Source of the DNA: Dryomyza anilis
Lineage: Eukaryota; Arthropoda; Insecta; Diptera; Dryomyzidae
Assembly (NCBI GenBank): GCA_951804985.1
Contig: OX638130.1
Span: forward strand, 105,350,040-105,414,039
Length of the DNA: 64,000 nt
Direction: 5' to 3'
Shown here: piece by piece, positions 32,655 to 44,075 of the stretch
Position numbering within the stretch: position 1 is the stretch's first letter
Layout: the number at the start of each line of letters is the position of its first letter
Made by a program: the position numbers and the translations under genes
The notes under the pieces: generated by a model
Told to the model about the DNA's origin: nothing
The model's input: the letters and a program-made list of their open reading frames with translations, nothing else
Database searches by the model: none

Positions 32655-33490
32655 GGGGAGACCGGGGCTAAGTCAATATTTGCTTTAAATCGCGAATGGG
32701 ATGTCAGATCAACTTCAAATTGATACTGTACACGCAGCATTAGATGCCACTCGTACCAGAGAAGAGAAATCGATTTTGTGCTGGAACTTGAGTTTTTATG
32801 TAATAAAATGTGTTTTTTGACTCTAAAAGTTACTTGCCATTAAAGTTTTGATTATTTATATATTTTGTTGTGAGTTTAATGTAGTAAGTGGTTCACTTAT
32901 CTCGTGTTGATTTTTATTTTATTTTTCCATTCAATTCGCATTTTTATGCCAATAATATTAGACTAAGTCTCGTGGGGTAAAGTCGTCACATAAGCATTTA
33001 GTCAAAGTAGATTCCGCAAAAAAACAATTAATGAAACTTTTTGTTCTATGAGTTTCTCAAAATGGTCTATTCTTACAATATAATGAGACTAGTCAATCAT
33101 TTGACCATGATTTAAGAAGTTATTGCAAAAAATAGATAAAATGTGAATAATATGAATAATGGTCAAACAATTTCACGGGACCGGAATAAAACAGCACGAA
33201 TAGTTATATCTTGGAATATATAATACAATCAAGTTGAAAGATATCAGCAAAAATGTGCAAAAATGGTAGTGTTGACTTTACCCAGCCTATTTTCAGAAGC
33301 AGGTTTGAGGTTGTGTCGCATTTGCATTTGTTTCGTGGAAACTAAATATTGTAGATCTTCACAGCTCAAGGAACATTTTTAGCTAATGAATCAATCTATC
33401 CAACTGTATTATTATTTTTGTCCAATGTCATTGATATGGTGGTCAAAATTAGCATTGAAAAAAAAGTGTCGACTTAGCCCCGGTCTCCAT
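32655..33490. mobile_element. DNA element with GGAGACCGGGGCTAAGTC terminal repeats
   Basis: The 18-bp inverted repeats GGAGACCGGGGCTAAGTC (32657) and GACTTAGCCCCGGTCTCC (to 33488) are perfect. TGTA occurs just outside both ends (32651-32654, 33491-33494), which may be the target duplication. The interior is AT-rich, with other GACT-TA-CCC words (GTTGACTTTACCCAGCC near 33272, ACTAAGTCTCGTGGGG near 32963). No transposase found; non-autonomous, superfamily not assigned. Confidence 0.82.
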
Positions 33491-33494
33491 TGTA

Positions 33495-33994
33495 AATTCT
33501 CGGGTACGTTCCGCTGGAAGCGATCGTGGAATGACTTTATCGTAACCAATAATAGCGCTCAGAGCTTTAGTTTTTAAATTGATGAAAATACAGCCAAATT
33601 ACTAAAGACAGGGTTACATTTATTGTGTTGTGTTTTCTCATGTGATCTTCACACGAGTTGTGTCCCGTCAAAGTTCCGTCAGCGATCTGTACTCCTTCCT
33701 ACTCAAGGAAAGCAGCAAGATTACTGATCTCTTGGTCATCGTCGGTGTTGTTAGCTTGGAAAATATGCATTTGTCTTGTTCTGCGATCTGTTATTTAATT
33801 GACGCAAGAATAGATGGATAAATTTTCCTGTAGATGCTGGTATCCAAGCCACAGGTTCTGGTCCAAATTAATTATCATCAGATCCACGTGTTAGCTCGTC
33901 AGATGTTTTAATACCAGGAACTACTGCCGGTCTCCTAGATCAGTTTCAGCGAGTTCTATTTACGAACGGAAATGAGACGTGATCTGTATAGACT
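33495..33994. other. Intergenic stretch
   Basis: No gene recognised. Slightly richer in GC than its surroundings, but frames are broken. Confidence 0.4.
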
Positions 33995-34004
33995 GACTTA
34001 CTAG

Positions 34005-34186
34005 CCGGCCTCAGCAGTCCAGAGGTAGCGCGCTGGACTTGCATTCTGAAGGTCTCTGGTTCAAATCCCGGTTAGGGCATGGGCGCTCGTGGTGATATTA
34101 ACCACACAATCGTAGGGAATAGATTTCACATTAGAATTGATATAGTCTGTGTGAGTGCTGTGGATCTTAGTAGATATTAAAAAAAA
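34005..34186 (+). mobile_element. tRNA-derived SINE (family B)
   Basis: Second copy of the family at 12595-12754: GCCTCAGCAGTCCAGAGG head, GGTTCAAATCC B box, an ACCACACAATCGTAGGG body, and an A-run end. Perfect 10-bp target duplication GACTTACTAG (33995-34004, 34187-34196). Confidence 0.9.
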
Positions 34187-34196
34187 GACTTACTAG

Positions 34197-35252
34197 GAGA
34201 TGACAGGATTCTGCAAAGCCATAAGAGCTCGGTTTTGTCGTCTCTTATGTCTCGATTCCGTCAGCTATCATCACAACCATTAATTTCTTAATGAAAATGG
34301 TTTAGAATTACTTTCGACTAGAAGATAACGTAGATTGAGTTTTTGTCAAAACCAAAATTTCAAGTGGTTCCAGAATTCTGCCACTGTATTCCGGGAGGAA
34401 GTTATTCTAGAACATATTCTAGAATTGGGAAAATTAAAGAAAACATTCGAATCTAATGAATAGATTTAAAACTTCTAAAAGTAGTGTAGTGATAAATAGA
34501 ATTTAAGAATTAATACTGATGTGGACCTTTTAAACACATCTCAGATTGAAACTATTTAAATTTTGGAATATCCTAAAATGTTATTGGATGGAATTAGAAT
34601 TTAAACTGTGGTACAAAAAAACACAAGTTCTAAATTTTCTCCCTTTCTAATAGCAGTACATAGTAATGTAGAACTGTCTAAAAAAATATAACATAATTTC
34701 AACTGTTTGTAATTTAAGTATGCCCTACTGTGCATTGCTAAAATCATGCAAACGATGCGGCGAAAATTTTGATAAAAAGTAAAAACAAATTGTCTTAAAA
34801 AAGAGAAAGACAGGAAGAAAGCATCACATCATCACAAGCTTATATACAATGATATGGGTAAAGATGCGACGAAGAAGATGAAGCTGCTGTTGGTATTGCC
34901 TCCGCCAAATTAAGTTTGGTCGAGTTTAACGTCTTTTTATGAGGTCAACTTCTTCGACTGCTGCGCGCACCATCTTCAGCTGCATTAACATTTACAGCAG
35001 TAGCAGCAGCACCCGTAACAAAATGCTGTTGTGATGCGCATGCGTGTGTCTTGGCTTGAACCAGTTTTAGTGCTGGAACAACGCTGGGATAACATTAATT
35101 TTCTTGATATATTGTGTAAATCGCTTTTTATGTATAATGTAGAGATTTCGGGAATCGGATTTACTTTCGATTTCGTTTTAGCTGCTAACTGCAAATAGCG
35201 ATCGCAGCGCTGCCACGAATTGCTGGGTCGCTCGTGGGTAAAATTTGGATGG
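34197..35252. other. Intergenic, upstream of glycine-rich gene G2
   Basis: No gene. Regulatory DNA for the gene at 35359 probably lies here, but no specific site could be assigned except the TATA box. Confidence 0.4.
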
Positions 35253-35260
35253 TATTTAAG
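35253..35260 (+). promoter_or_regulatory. TATA-like box of glycine-rich gene G2
   Basis: TATTTAAG, with an initiator-like TCAGTT about 31 bp downstream (35284-35289). This predicts a ~73-nt 5' UTR before the ATG at 35359. Confidence 0.65.
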
Positions 35261-35358
35261 TTCGTTGCAGTGCAAGAAATGTTGTCAGTTTCCGAATTCA
35301 GTTCGAGACAGATTGGTTAACTTCGTCTACTAACAGCTCAAGTAGTGCACGCAACAAA

Positions 35359-36139
35359 ATGAAGGTACGTCGTGGACTAAAAAAATTAAACAAACTGAAA
35401 AAAAAAACATTTTGATGGATTATTTGAATTCTTATTCGTCTGCTTTTTATAGGTATTCGTCTGTATGTTTGCTTTGGTAGCAGTTGCCCAGGCAGGATTT
35501 TTGGGTCTTGGCGGCGGCGGCGGTCTTGGCAGCTACGGTGGCGGTTATAGCTCCGGCGGCTGGTCTTCGGGCGGCAGCATCGGCGGTGGTGGTCACTCAT
35601 CTGGCGGCGGTGGCGGTCATACCATTGTTAAGGTCATCAGCGAAGGTGATGGCGGCCATCATGGTGGTGGCGGCTATGGCGGCGGTTACGATGCTGGCCA
35701 TGGTGGATTCGATGCCGGACACGGAGGCGTCGCTGAGGAAGTCAAAGTTATCAAGGTCATCAGCGCTGGTGGACACTCCATTGGTGGTGGTTACTCATCA
35801 GGCGGCCATGGTGGTTACTCTGGCGGCGGTCATGGTGGCTACTCCGGTGGACACGGTGGTGATGTGAAAATCGTCAAGGTCATTCATGAGGATGGTGGCA
35901 TCATCGGTGGTGGTGGACACTCTGGCGGTTTCGGCGGCAGCTATGGCGGCGGTTACAGTGGCGGTCATTCGCACGGCGGTGGTCATCACGATGTCAAAAT
36001 CGTTAAAGTGATCAGCAGTGATGCAGGTCATGGCGGCAGTTATGGTGGTAGTTATGGCGGCAATGCCGGCGGTTGGTCTGTTGGCGGCGGTTCCATTGGC
36101 GGTGGCTGGTCTGCAGGCGGTAGTGCTGGTTGGGACTAA
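35359..36139 (+). CDS. Secreted glycine-rich protein with four VKIVKVI cassettes (G2)
   Basis: Exons 35359-35364 (ATGAAG, donor GTACGT) and 35453-36139, giving 230 aa. Signal peptide MKVFVCMFALVAVAQA, then GFLG. The mature part is over half glycine (GGY, GGH, SGG motifs) with four hydrophobic/basic cassettes: IVKVISEG (~60), EVKVIKVIS (~98), DVKIVKVIHED (~139) and DVKIVKVISSD (~182). C-terminus G-S-A-G-W-D. AATAAA at 36451-36456. The alternation of flexible Gly linkers and short beta-prone segments suggests an assembling extracellular matrix, cuticle or silk-like protein (inference); no chitin-binding motif is seen. Confidence 0.88.
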
Positions 36140-36789
36140 ACAAATTCCGAAAGCCATGCATTACGGCAGCGCCAAGTGGGCTGCCAACTCTAGTTAATCG
36201 TTATAAACAAAGTCTGATTGAAATTCAACACCCCTATTATAAGCTGCACTATATTCTACCCAAAGATTATCTATTCTCTGCCAAGAAGTATAAGATAAAG
36301 AAGATGAAGCACTACTTTCCAACAGTTTGTGTGAATGTGCAAAATTTCGTTGTATTTACATAAGCTACAATATGTGATTGTAGACGTTGTTAATGTTGTT
36401 ATTGTTTTTATTGTTACAAAAAATATAAAATATATAAAAAAAAAAAATTGAATAAATTAAATTTATTTGTCCGACTTTTGCAGATGTCATCAAGTGTTTT
36501 GGGCCTTTCACTTTTGTGATGTAAGCCATATATCAAATGTTTAGATGTTTTTATATATTCAATTGTTATTGAATTGAGTGTATTTTCAAAAGCAAAACGA
36601 ATACCAGAAAATGAATATATATTTTTTTTATATATTTATTTCAAAAGTGGATGAACATGTTTAAAAGTTTGATTGAAATTTTCTTAAAAACTCAAAATGT
36701 GTGGGATGATAACTGAGTTTGATAATGAAAAAAAAAGATTATATTATTTTTATTTAAATTTATTAATTTTAAAATAATATTATTTACTA
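36140..36789. other. 3' UTR and flank of G2
   Basis: The 3' UTR runs to the AATAAA at 36451-36456. An open frame over 36130-36363 is UTR, not a gene. Afterwards AT-rich DNA with no feature. Confidence 0.5.
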
Positions 36790-37345
36790 GTATTTTGTAC
36801 CCTTGGTTTTGGTTTTGTTATTGTTTTTATTTGTGATGTGATTAAGTTTTAAAGTTTCAACTTCTTTTTTGCTTCACTTTTGTTTTCATTTTTGTTTGGT
36901 TTTTATGTTCATTTCTTTTTTTGCCTGATGTATTTTTCCTGCATTTGCTTTTGTGATTATGTGTGATTTTGTTTTTTCTTTTGTATTGCTTTTGTATTGT
37001 TTTTGGTTTTGTTTTTATTTTTACATTTGTCTTTGCTTTTGTTTTATTTTAAGTTTTAGTGCTTCTAAAGTTGGTTTATTTTTCTTATTTTGATTTTATT
37101 TTTGTCTATGTTTTGCTGTTTTTTTTGCTATTGTGTTTTTCTTTTATTTTGATTTTGTGTTTTTGTTGTTTTTGCTCCTATTTTTGTTTCTTTTTTTTCT
37201 TGCCCTTGTATTTTATTTTTTGCTTTTTCATATTTTAATTTTGTGTGTTGTATTTTTGGGTTTGATTTTTTTTTCTTTGGTGTTTAACTTTTGTTCTTTT
37301 CTGTTTTTTGTGTACTATTTTTTTGTTTTATTTGGAATTTTTTGT
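36790..37345 (+). repeat. Strand-asymmetric T/G-rich low-complexity tract
   Basis: More than 500 bp built almost only of T and G on the plus strand, as TTTTG, TTTTTATTTTG and TTTGTTTT units. C is rare and A is mostly single. The Phe/Leu-rich open frame inside (37133-37450) is a by-product of this composition. Confidence 0.75.
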
Positions 37346-37627
37346 AAGTGCCGAGAAACATTCAATGCGACAAAGACGGATGCCCGAAATATTACTGAAA
37401 AATTTTGTCTCGGGCAATTTTCCATTATTCCTTGTTCAATTTTAATGTAATACCAAATGAAAAGCTATAGATTTAGAGAGAGAGAAAAAAATAATAAAGC
37501 AGAACAACACAGTTTTGAACCCAATTCTTACATGTTAAGAATTGATTAAGTAACAACCGAAAAATAAAATTTTTACAATTTGCAGTTTTGCTCGCTACTG
37601 TAGATAGAGATAGGCGACTGATATATA

Positions 37628-38247
37628 CACTCAAAATAAAAAGCAAAAAAGTTTCGTCAATATAGCAAAAATGTTTGTTGAAAAGAGGAAAGCGCTGGAT
37701 TTTGCTGAAATGGCAAATAACAGTTTGCTGTTTCATTAAACTTTTTTTATGCTATTAGAGCAGACAATTTTAATTGTTTTAACTGATTTTGTTGCTGTTA
37801 ATTCCAATTTATAAAAAACAAAATAAAAATATATATTTTTTTTGTATTTTAATATTTTTTTTATTTCTGATATACTTTTTTTATTTTTATATTATTATTT
37901 TTTATTATATTTATTTTATTTACCAATTTTTTTTTTGTTTTTACCATTATTTCATTTTTCCAGCATGCGTGCATTATTATTACATATAAGAAATATCTCT
38001 TTTAAATAAAAATGTTGTCGAATAAGAGTCTACGAATTATAGACACATTTAGCTGTAGCGTCTCGTGACTGGCGCCATCTAGTGCACGTTAGCTACACGA
38101 GCGATATGCACATCAGTGACACTAGCACGATCTTGATCACTAGCAGTTCGCTATTGCAGATAAAAGTATGCTGTAAATGCAATTTAAAGTTTGCTAACAT
38201 TTAGCATTCAGAGTTTGCTATACATAGCTGACTTTTTATTTTGAGTG
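37628..38247. mobile_element. 620-bp MITE, CACTCAAAATAAAAAG termini
   Basis: Perfect 16-bp terminal inverted repeats CACTCAAAATAAAAAG / CTTTTTATTTTGAGTG with TA duplication (37626-37627, 38248-38249). The interior has a T-rich part and a more GC-rich part with CTGGCGCCATCTAG and GATCTTGATCACTAGC. A related fragment lies at 48690-48920. No coding capacity. Confidence 0.88.
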
Positions 38248-38249
38248 TA

Positions 38250-39060
38250 GTATTTAAATAATAAATGTATAAAACTTAATTCCTACAGGGATAATTCAAG
38301 ATTATAGAGAGGTGTCGCTTGTGTTTTTAGTTTCATGTTTTTAAAACATCTTTGTTGATTTTATAATGTATTTTTTTTTTTTTTGGAAACATGTAATTTG
38401 TTTACAATTTGGAATACTTTTGTCTTCTAAAAACGACGCATAATGGGTAACAAGAAAACATAAACAATTACTGCTGTTAAGTATGGGCGTAAATTTGGGT
38501 GAGCATAATATTTAATCTGTATTTAAATTTAAATAATTGTTTAAGTCAACGCAAATTTTAATTAAATTGAAATTCTCATTGTTTAGCAACGCCAATGTCA
38601 AATAGTTTTCTAACAAAGGAGTGTTACATAGAGAAGTTAATGAAGCGCATATATAGTATTCAAGAAGTTCAAAGACTGTAAAAACAAGAACGTGGAAACG
38701 CTAGGTAAACAGCACGCTTTGATTATGGCGGAAACTTTTCTCTTATATCTAATTATTGGTTATTTCAAACAATTCCAGCAAAACAGACATAAACCAAAGA
38801 ATCAAAATCGGCTAAATGCCAAGAAACTGAAATATCAGTGTACTCTGTCCAAACTACAAAAAGGGTGGTTCCACAATAAACGTCAATCCACGATGGTTTT
38901 ATTCAGCAAGAATTAGTGGAATATGATCGGACGAAATCATATGTAGTGACTGTACTCTCAAGAGTATTCTTTTTTCACATGAAAAGAATAGTACAATATG
39001 CGCCAATTACCGCGGGAAAACACTTCGTAATATCGCATACAATGTTCATAAAGTGTACCA
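38250..39060. other. Intergenic stretch before the LINE relics
   Basis: No gene recognised; AT-rich with short frames only. Confidence 0.4.
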
Positions 39061-40235
39061 TTTAAAAGAGTGAACCCCATCCAGCATCTTCGCTGGCTAG
39101 ATCATGAGGAGCGAATGAATAAAAACGCTTTAACCAAGAAGGTGCTTGAAACAAGACTCGAAGGTGGACAGCGTAGAAGAGAGTGTCCAAATCTGCGTTG
39201 GAAAGAACAAGTTAATGACAACCTGACCACGCTTGGTATTTCTAATTGGCGTAAGCGCGCGAAAAGCAGAAGCAACTGGCGTAGCTTTATATCAGATGCC
39301 AAGACCGACACACGGCTGTAAGGGCCTCATAAGTAAGTAGAAGACCATCGGCTGGACACAAGTTGCTTGTATCAACGAGTAATAAAGAGTCCGTGTATCT
39401 TGAACGGAATGTAATTTATGACACCCACTTGTTCAACATTCGTGTATCTTGAATCCAACAGTATTGCCAACAACGACGTCAACCTGAAGATTAAACGGAT
39501 TTAACTCTTGCCAACAGGTGCTACTTTGGTCTCAGTTGGCAATTGAGTGACCCATTTCGCAGGACATAAATAAGGATAAAAAAAGCTCGACCTATGTTAT
39601 GGTGAAGAAACAAAGAAACTGTCCTCTACCGATGAGACAGTACTGGGAACATTCAAGAGAAATATTCTCCGTAAAATTTTTGGCTATATCTGCTTTTCTA
39701 ACGAGTACCGAATCAGGAAGAACCATGAGCTATATTAGCCATTCGACGGCATTGACGTAGTGAAGCGCATCAAAATCCAAAGACTTCGTTAAGTCATGTC
39801 GAAAGAATGCATGAGTGTTCATCCAAATTGGCTTTGCACAAGTGAACAAGTGTCTGTCCAGTGCTATCTAGTAGTAGTATAGTATTGCTATCTCGAGCAT
39901 ATTACAAAAGCAACTGTGGAAGTCCAAATTACATATATTTTTCCTGTTTAATAATAAGAGTTGAACACCAACTTTTGCTAACAGTTGCTACTTGGGGATC
40001 TGTAGGCAATTGAGAGCCATACATACAACCATACATATTGTGGAGCGCATATAGATCTAGATCCAGCGTCTTGGATAAAAACGCTTGACACAAGACTCGA
40101 AGGTCTGCAGCGTGAGAGAGATATTCCAAATATGTGTTGAAAAAAATTAAATTAACAAGAAGCTATTTTTGCTTTGTATTACGAACTGGCGTCAGCGCGC
40201 ACACTGCGCTGGCACGACTGACTCTTTTTAACTGC
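39061..40235 (+). pseudogene. Relics of non-LTR retrotransposon reverse-transcriptase tails
   Basis: 39070-39321 reads I-Q-H-L-R-W-L-D-H-E-E-R-M ... L-R-W-K-E-Q-V ... L-G-I-S-N-W-R-K-R-A ... N-W-R-S-F, the C-terminal tail common to many insect LINE polyproteins. 39628-39795 encodes the segment that normally precedes it (F-K-R-N-I-L-R-K-I-F-G ... Y-R-I-R-K-N-H-E-L-Y, one stop, then V-V-K-R-I-K-I-Q-R-L-R). 40070-40230 is a second, more decayed copy of the tail. The pieces are out of order and carry stops. No intact retrotransposon. Confidence 0.72.
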
Positions 40236-40629
40236 GATAAGTTCAAAATATATTATATGAGATGAAACTTACTTCCTACTGGGATAATGTAAATTTAACT
40301 TTAGTGAGTAGTTCGTGTGTTATTAGTTTATGATATTTTTTTTAAACAAGTTTGTTGATTTAATATTGCATATGCTATGAGAAACAAGTTTTTTGTAGAC
40401 AATTTGGAATATTTTTTTCTTCTTTAATAAACAAATGCACAATGTGTCACAAGACAACATAAAATCATAAAAAGTGTTAAATGTGGATTGCCATTGATGA
40501 TTAACTATTTAAAGTAATTTATAGTTATTATAATAATCAGGAACAATTCAATTAATTCGAATAAGTCTTTTAAGCATTTAAAGACATCTACAATATATTT
40601 AACTTGAACGTTTCTAATTTGATTGATTT

Positions 40630-41226
40630 TTATACCCTACACTAAGAGTGAAAGGGTATATTCAGTTTGGTACGTCGTTTGTAACACCCAGAAGGAAGCA
40701 TCTACGGTATGGAAAAGTATATATATTCTTGATCAGCATGACCTCCTGAGTCGATTTAGCGATGTACGTCTGTTGAAATCCCGATTACGGAAAAAGTAGT
40801 AGAGCTAGAGTAATGAAACTTTAGTCTTAGATTACTTATATATCTAAGCTGTCTGAACAAGAAAATTGGTCAAGAAAAATGATCGATCTGTTGTGACCTG
40901 AGAACCGACCACTTATGTTCAAATACCTCATATAAAATTTACATCTACAGATCAATTTTACTGTATACGTGCTTAGGTAAACTTTTTTGTTCAAATATAT
41001 ATTGACATCATGCTGAAATACATGAAAATGATGTTTTCCTTCGAAACGAGTTGTGGTTCCCAAAAAAAAATTGAAATTCGGTACACCTACCCATTTGTAA
41101 ATATGGGTATCAAATGAATAGATATTTTTCAGCGATGGAGAGTTTGTAGTTATTTTCAGGATTCGTATACCCTGGTGACCTATATACCATTTTGAATGGT
41201 AACCACACATATGTGTAGGGTATTTA
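40630..41226. repeat. Dispersed dipteran repeat with ATACCCTACAC inverted ends
   Basis: Inverted ends ATACCCTACAC (near 40632) and GTGTAGGGTAT (near 41213). The internal text includes AAGTATATATATTCTTGATC, GAGTCGATTTAGCGATG and GTCTGTTGAAATCCCGATTA. This kind of sequence is common in fly genomes (from general knowledge). A decayed copy is at 22887-22990. Confidence 0.7.
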
Positions 41227-42058
41227 TAGTCGGCTTAGACCGACTATAATTTTGATAATCCTAACTATCATAATAACACCTACTTTAAAATTTTCCATGT
41301 GACCTTCCCAACTGGTTTTATTTATTTTTATTATTATTATTTATTTATTTTTTTTTTATAATTTTTTTTTATTTATTTATTTATTTTTTTTTCGTAACGA
41401 CTTTTTTCAACATTCGATTGAATTGGAAAACCCATTATTATATTAAAAATCGCTCGAGTACAAATTTTCATATGAAATCAATCGAAAGAATGGTGCAGTT
41501 GTTACTGCCATCTATTATGGCTTTACATATGGCAAGCTTGCATGATGACTCTTGAAGACTGAAAATGGTTAGCCATAACCGTTTACTAGCCATAGATTGC
41601 TAGATTTATGTCTTGTCATTCATGTTTTATTTATTTTAAAATTATTTGTATCGATCTTGAAATTTTTTGGCTTTTGCCCTACAATGCCCAACTAACAAAA
41701 TTAGACATCCGTATGGTTAGCTAACTTTTTGGTTTGTGTTTTTTTAATGATGACTCTTATAGACACTGTGTAAGGAAGGAACTAAACATATACAATCGAT
41801 TTAGTTAAAATAAAACTGAACAAAATGCTGTTATTTTGTATAAAATTGTGTCCCAACGTTTTATCTATGTGATCGACATAAAGCACAAATCTTGTTTTGT
41901 CTTCAAGTGATGACACAAACAGAAGACAGTTGCTAAAAAATGCAATGCGGTAGCAAAACTAGACTTTTTTTTTGTGTGATATTTGCTGAAATATTTAAAG
42001 TAAGAATATTATGGGGCGTGTTTTTTGGTTTTGTATTATTAAAAACTAAGATGATGAG
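41227..42058. other. Intergenic, with T-rich low complexity
   Basis: 41317-41396 is a run of TTTATTTATTTTTATTATT units. The rest, upstream of the gene at 42138, has no recognisable feature. Confidence 0.5.
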
Positions 42059-42067
42059 TATAAAATA
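42059..42067 (+). promoter_or_regulatory. TATA box of glycine-rich gene G3
   Basis: TATAAAATA, 79 bp before the ATG, with CAGTG about 32 bp downstream as possible start. Confidence 0.75.
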
Positions 42068-42137
42068 AGGCGACCGTACATAACATAGAACCAGTGTGCA
42101 ATATACGTGCTTTGCGATACGTCTGCTGTTGTATACA

Positions 42138-42790
42138 ATGAAGGTGAGTAGGACTATGCGTGAATTAAAGTAGAGTATATTTACCAATTGTCCTGATATT
42201 TTCAGGTATTTGTTTGTTTGTTTGCGTTGTCAGCCATTTTGGCTAGCGCCAATGCTGGACTCTTAGGTCTGCTCAAGGGTGGAGGCGGTGGCGGCGGTGG
42301 CTATGGAGGCGGCGGCGGTTACGCTAGCAACTACGGATATGGTGGTGGTCATGGCGGTGGAAGCTATGGCGGCGGTGGCTATGGCGGCGGTAGTTATGGC
42401 GGCGGCGAACACGGTGGTCACGCACAGGTTATTAAAATCATAACTACCGGCGGTGGTCACGGAGGTTATGGAGGCGGTTACGACGGTGGTTACAGCGGCG
42501 GCCATGGAGGTTACAGCGGCGGCCATGGTGGTTACAGCGGCGGTCATGGTTATTCCGAAGGATACGGCAGTGGTCATGGAGGTTATGGAGGTGGTGGCCA
42601 TGGAGGTTATAGCGGTGGCGGTCATGGCGGCCATGTCGATGTTTACAAAGTTATTACAACAACACATGGTGGAAGCTATGGTGGCGGAAGCTATGGTGGC
42701 GGTAGTTATGGCGGTGGTTATGGCAGCGGTGGTCACGGTGGTTGGTCCGGCGGTGGTCATGGCGGTTGGTCTGGATCCAGTGGCTGGTAA
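42138..42790 (+). CDS. Secreted glycine-rich protein (G3)
   Basis: Exons 42138-42143 (ATGAAG, donor GTGAGT) and 42206-42790, giving 196 aa. Signal peptide MKVFVCLFALSAILASANA, then GLLGLLKGGGG. The body is repeats of GGYSGGH/GGGSYGGG. Only two cassettes are present and both are diverged: AQVIKIITTGG (~74) and VDVYKVITTTHGG (~146). C-terminus G-W-S-G-S-S-G-W. AATAAA at 42857-42862. Tandem, nearly identical GGHGGYS codon blocks around 42500-42550 suggest recent slippage. Presumed extracellular structural protein, same family as the genes at 35359 and 47179. Confidence 0.87.
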
Positions 42791-42879
42791 AAACTTCCAA
42801 AAGCAGCACTGTACATTTAAGAATAGCTCTAGCAATGTTGTTTTTTTAGTTCTAAAATAAATCGACAAATACAATAAAA

Positions 42880-43334
42880 ACAAACTTGTTTTTTTATGAA
42901 TTATCTGCGCTAATTTGTTATTAATCATTGAACGACAAAACTGCTTTTACTTTCTTCTTTGGTGTAAATATTTTAAGTTTAATATCAAGGTTTTTGAATC
43001 GCGTGCCCAAATATTGTTATCTATTTTGAATAATCTTATAAATATTAATTAGTTGCAATATTTTAAATTATTTTATTGATGCATATAAAATGGACACTTT
43101 TGTGTTGCTGTCAGTTTGGTTCGAGTATTTGGTTTAGGTAGAAATACATGTTGTTCAGCAAAATCTATTTTTGAAATCTCTATAAATACTTTATATGCGG
43201 AGAACATGATACTGCAAAATATATGATATTAATATATTTTTTTTTTAAATTGGTTTATTAAGAACAATAACACAAAAACATTCTTCAACGTTAACGCAAT
43301 AAGTGCGTAAAGACGTTAGCACGTTATTCTGAAT
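42880..43334. other. Intergenic stretch
   Basis: Nothing recognisable; AT-rich. Confidence 0.4.
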
Positions 43335-43507
43335 TTATAATAGACGTACGTTGTCAAAAGTCACCGGAACAGAACGTAACGTAGAAATCCAAAATATACG
43401 GATCTCAGTGTGTGCCGACCATTATGCCATTTATATCATGTACTTATATATCGAAACGATACATCCGTTTCTGAGATGATATTTTTTATATGTTACGTCT
43501 ATTATAA
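43335..43507. repeat. Short inverted-repeat element
   Basis: TTATAATAGACGTA (43335-43348) and TACGTCTATTATAA (43494-43507) are perfect inverted copies around 145 bp that are relatively CG-rich. Possibly a small MITE; no clear target duplication. Confidence 0.5.
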
Positions 43508-43819
43508 CTGATGCTTATTTGGCCCAAATTTGCCTCCTCAAGCCCATACTTGAATTCAATATGGTGATTTTTTTTTAGGTCATGGGGTACTGTATTCGCC
43601 CATTGTTGGAATAGATCGTGGTATGCCACATTTTAATGTTTTTTTTTACTTACCTTATTATTTTATAAAAAAAAAAATATTTTTATTTTTGATCGTCACA
43701 TATTAGATAAATAAGTAATGGACATTGTAGAACATTATTTTCTGAACAAACTAAATGTGTTTAAAAACTTTTCTACATGATAACTATAAACAAAATCATT
43801 AATATCATTGTAGATACTC
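43508..43819. other. Intergenic stretch
   Basis: Nothing recognisable; contains T-runs and A-runs. Confidence 0.35.
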
Positions 43820-44075
43820 CAGACAAACTTTTTGGCAGGGTAAGAGCAGTTTAGAAACATTTTTTTCGAAAGATTTCAATGACGGAGAATTTATGAGAAG
43901 CTGCCTACTATCAGCCAAACATGCCATGAATCTGCACTTAAAATACAGATTCATGGCATATTTTGGAAACGGGCGGAAAACCGTCTGCATGTGATACAAA
44001 CTCTGCCTTTGTCTGTTTAAAATATGTCGAAAACATGTTTTTAAACTGCCGCGATTCTGCCAAAAATATTTCCTG
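43820..44075. mobile_element. Foldback element with internal hairpin
   Basis: TTTTTGGCAG-GT-AGAGCAGTTTAGAAACAT on the left is an imperfect inverted copy of the right end (ATGTTTTTAAACTGCCGCGAT...GCCAAAAATATTT). In the centre TGCCATGAATCTG (43922-43934) and CAGATTCATGGCA (43946-43958) form a perfect 13-bp hairpin. Related fragments lie at 23760-24135. Confidence 0.65.

Noticed and set aside
35484..36157. Ala/Val/Thr-rich frames on both strands over the gene at 35359
   Set aside because: Frame shadows of GGN-rich coding sequence; no signal peptide, splice logic or family resemblance.
37133..37450. Phe/Leu-rich possible membrane protein
   Set aside because: Produced by the T-rich low-complexity tract; composition explains it fully.
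42263..42928. Thr/Ala-rich 221-codon frame, minus strand
   Set aside because: Shadow of the glycine-rich gene at 42138-42790.
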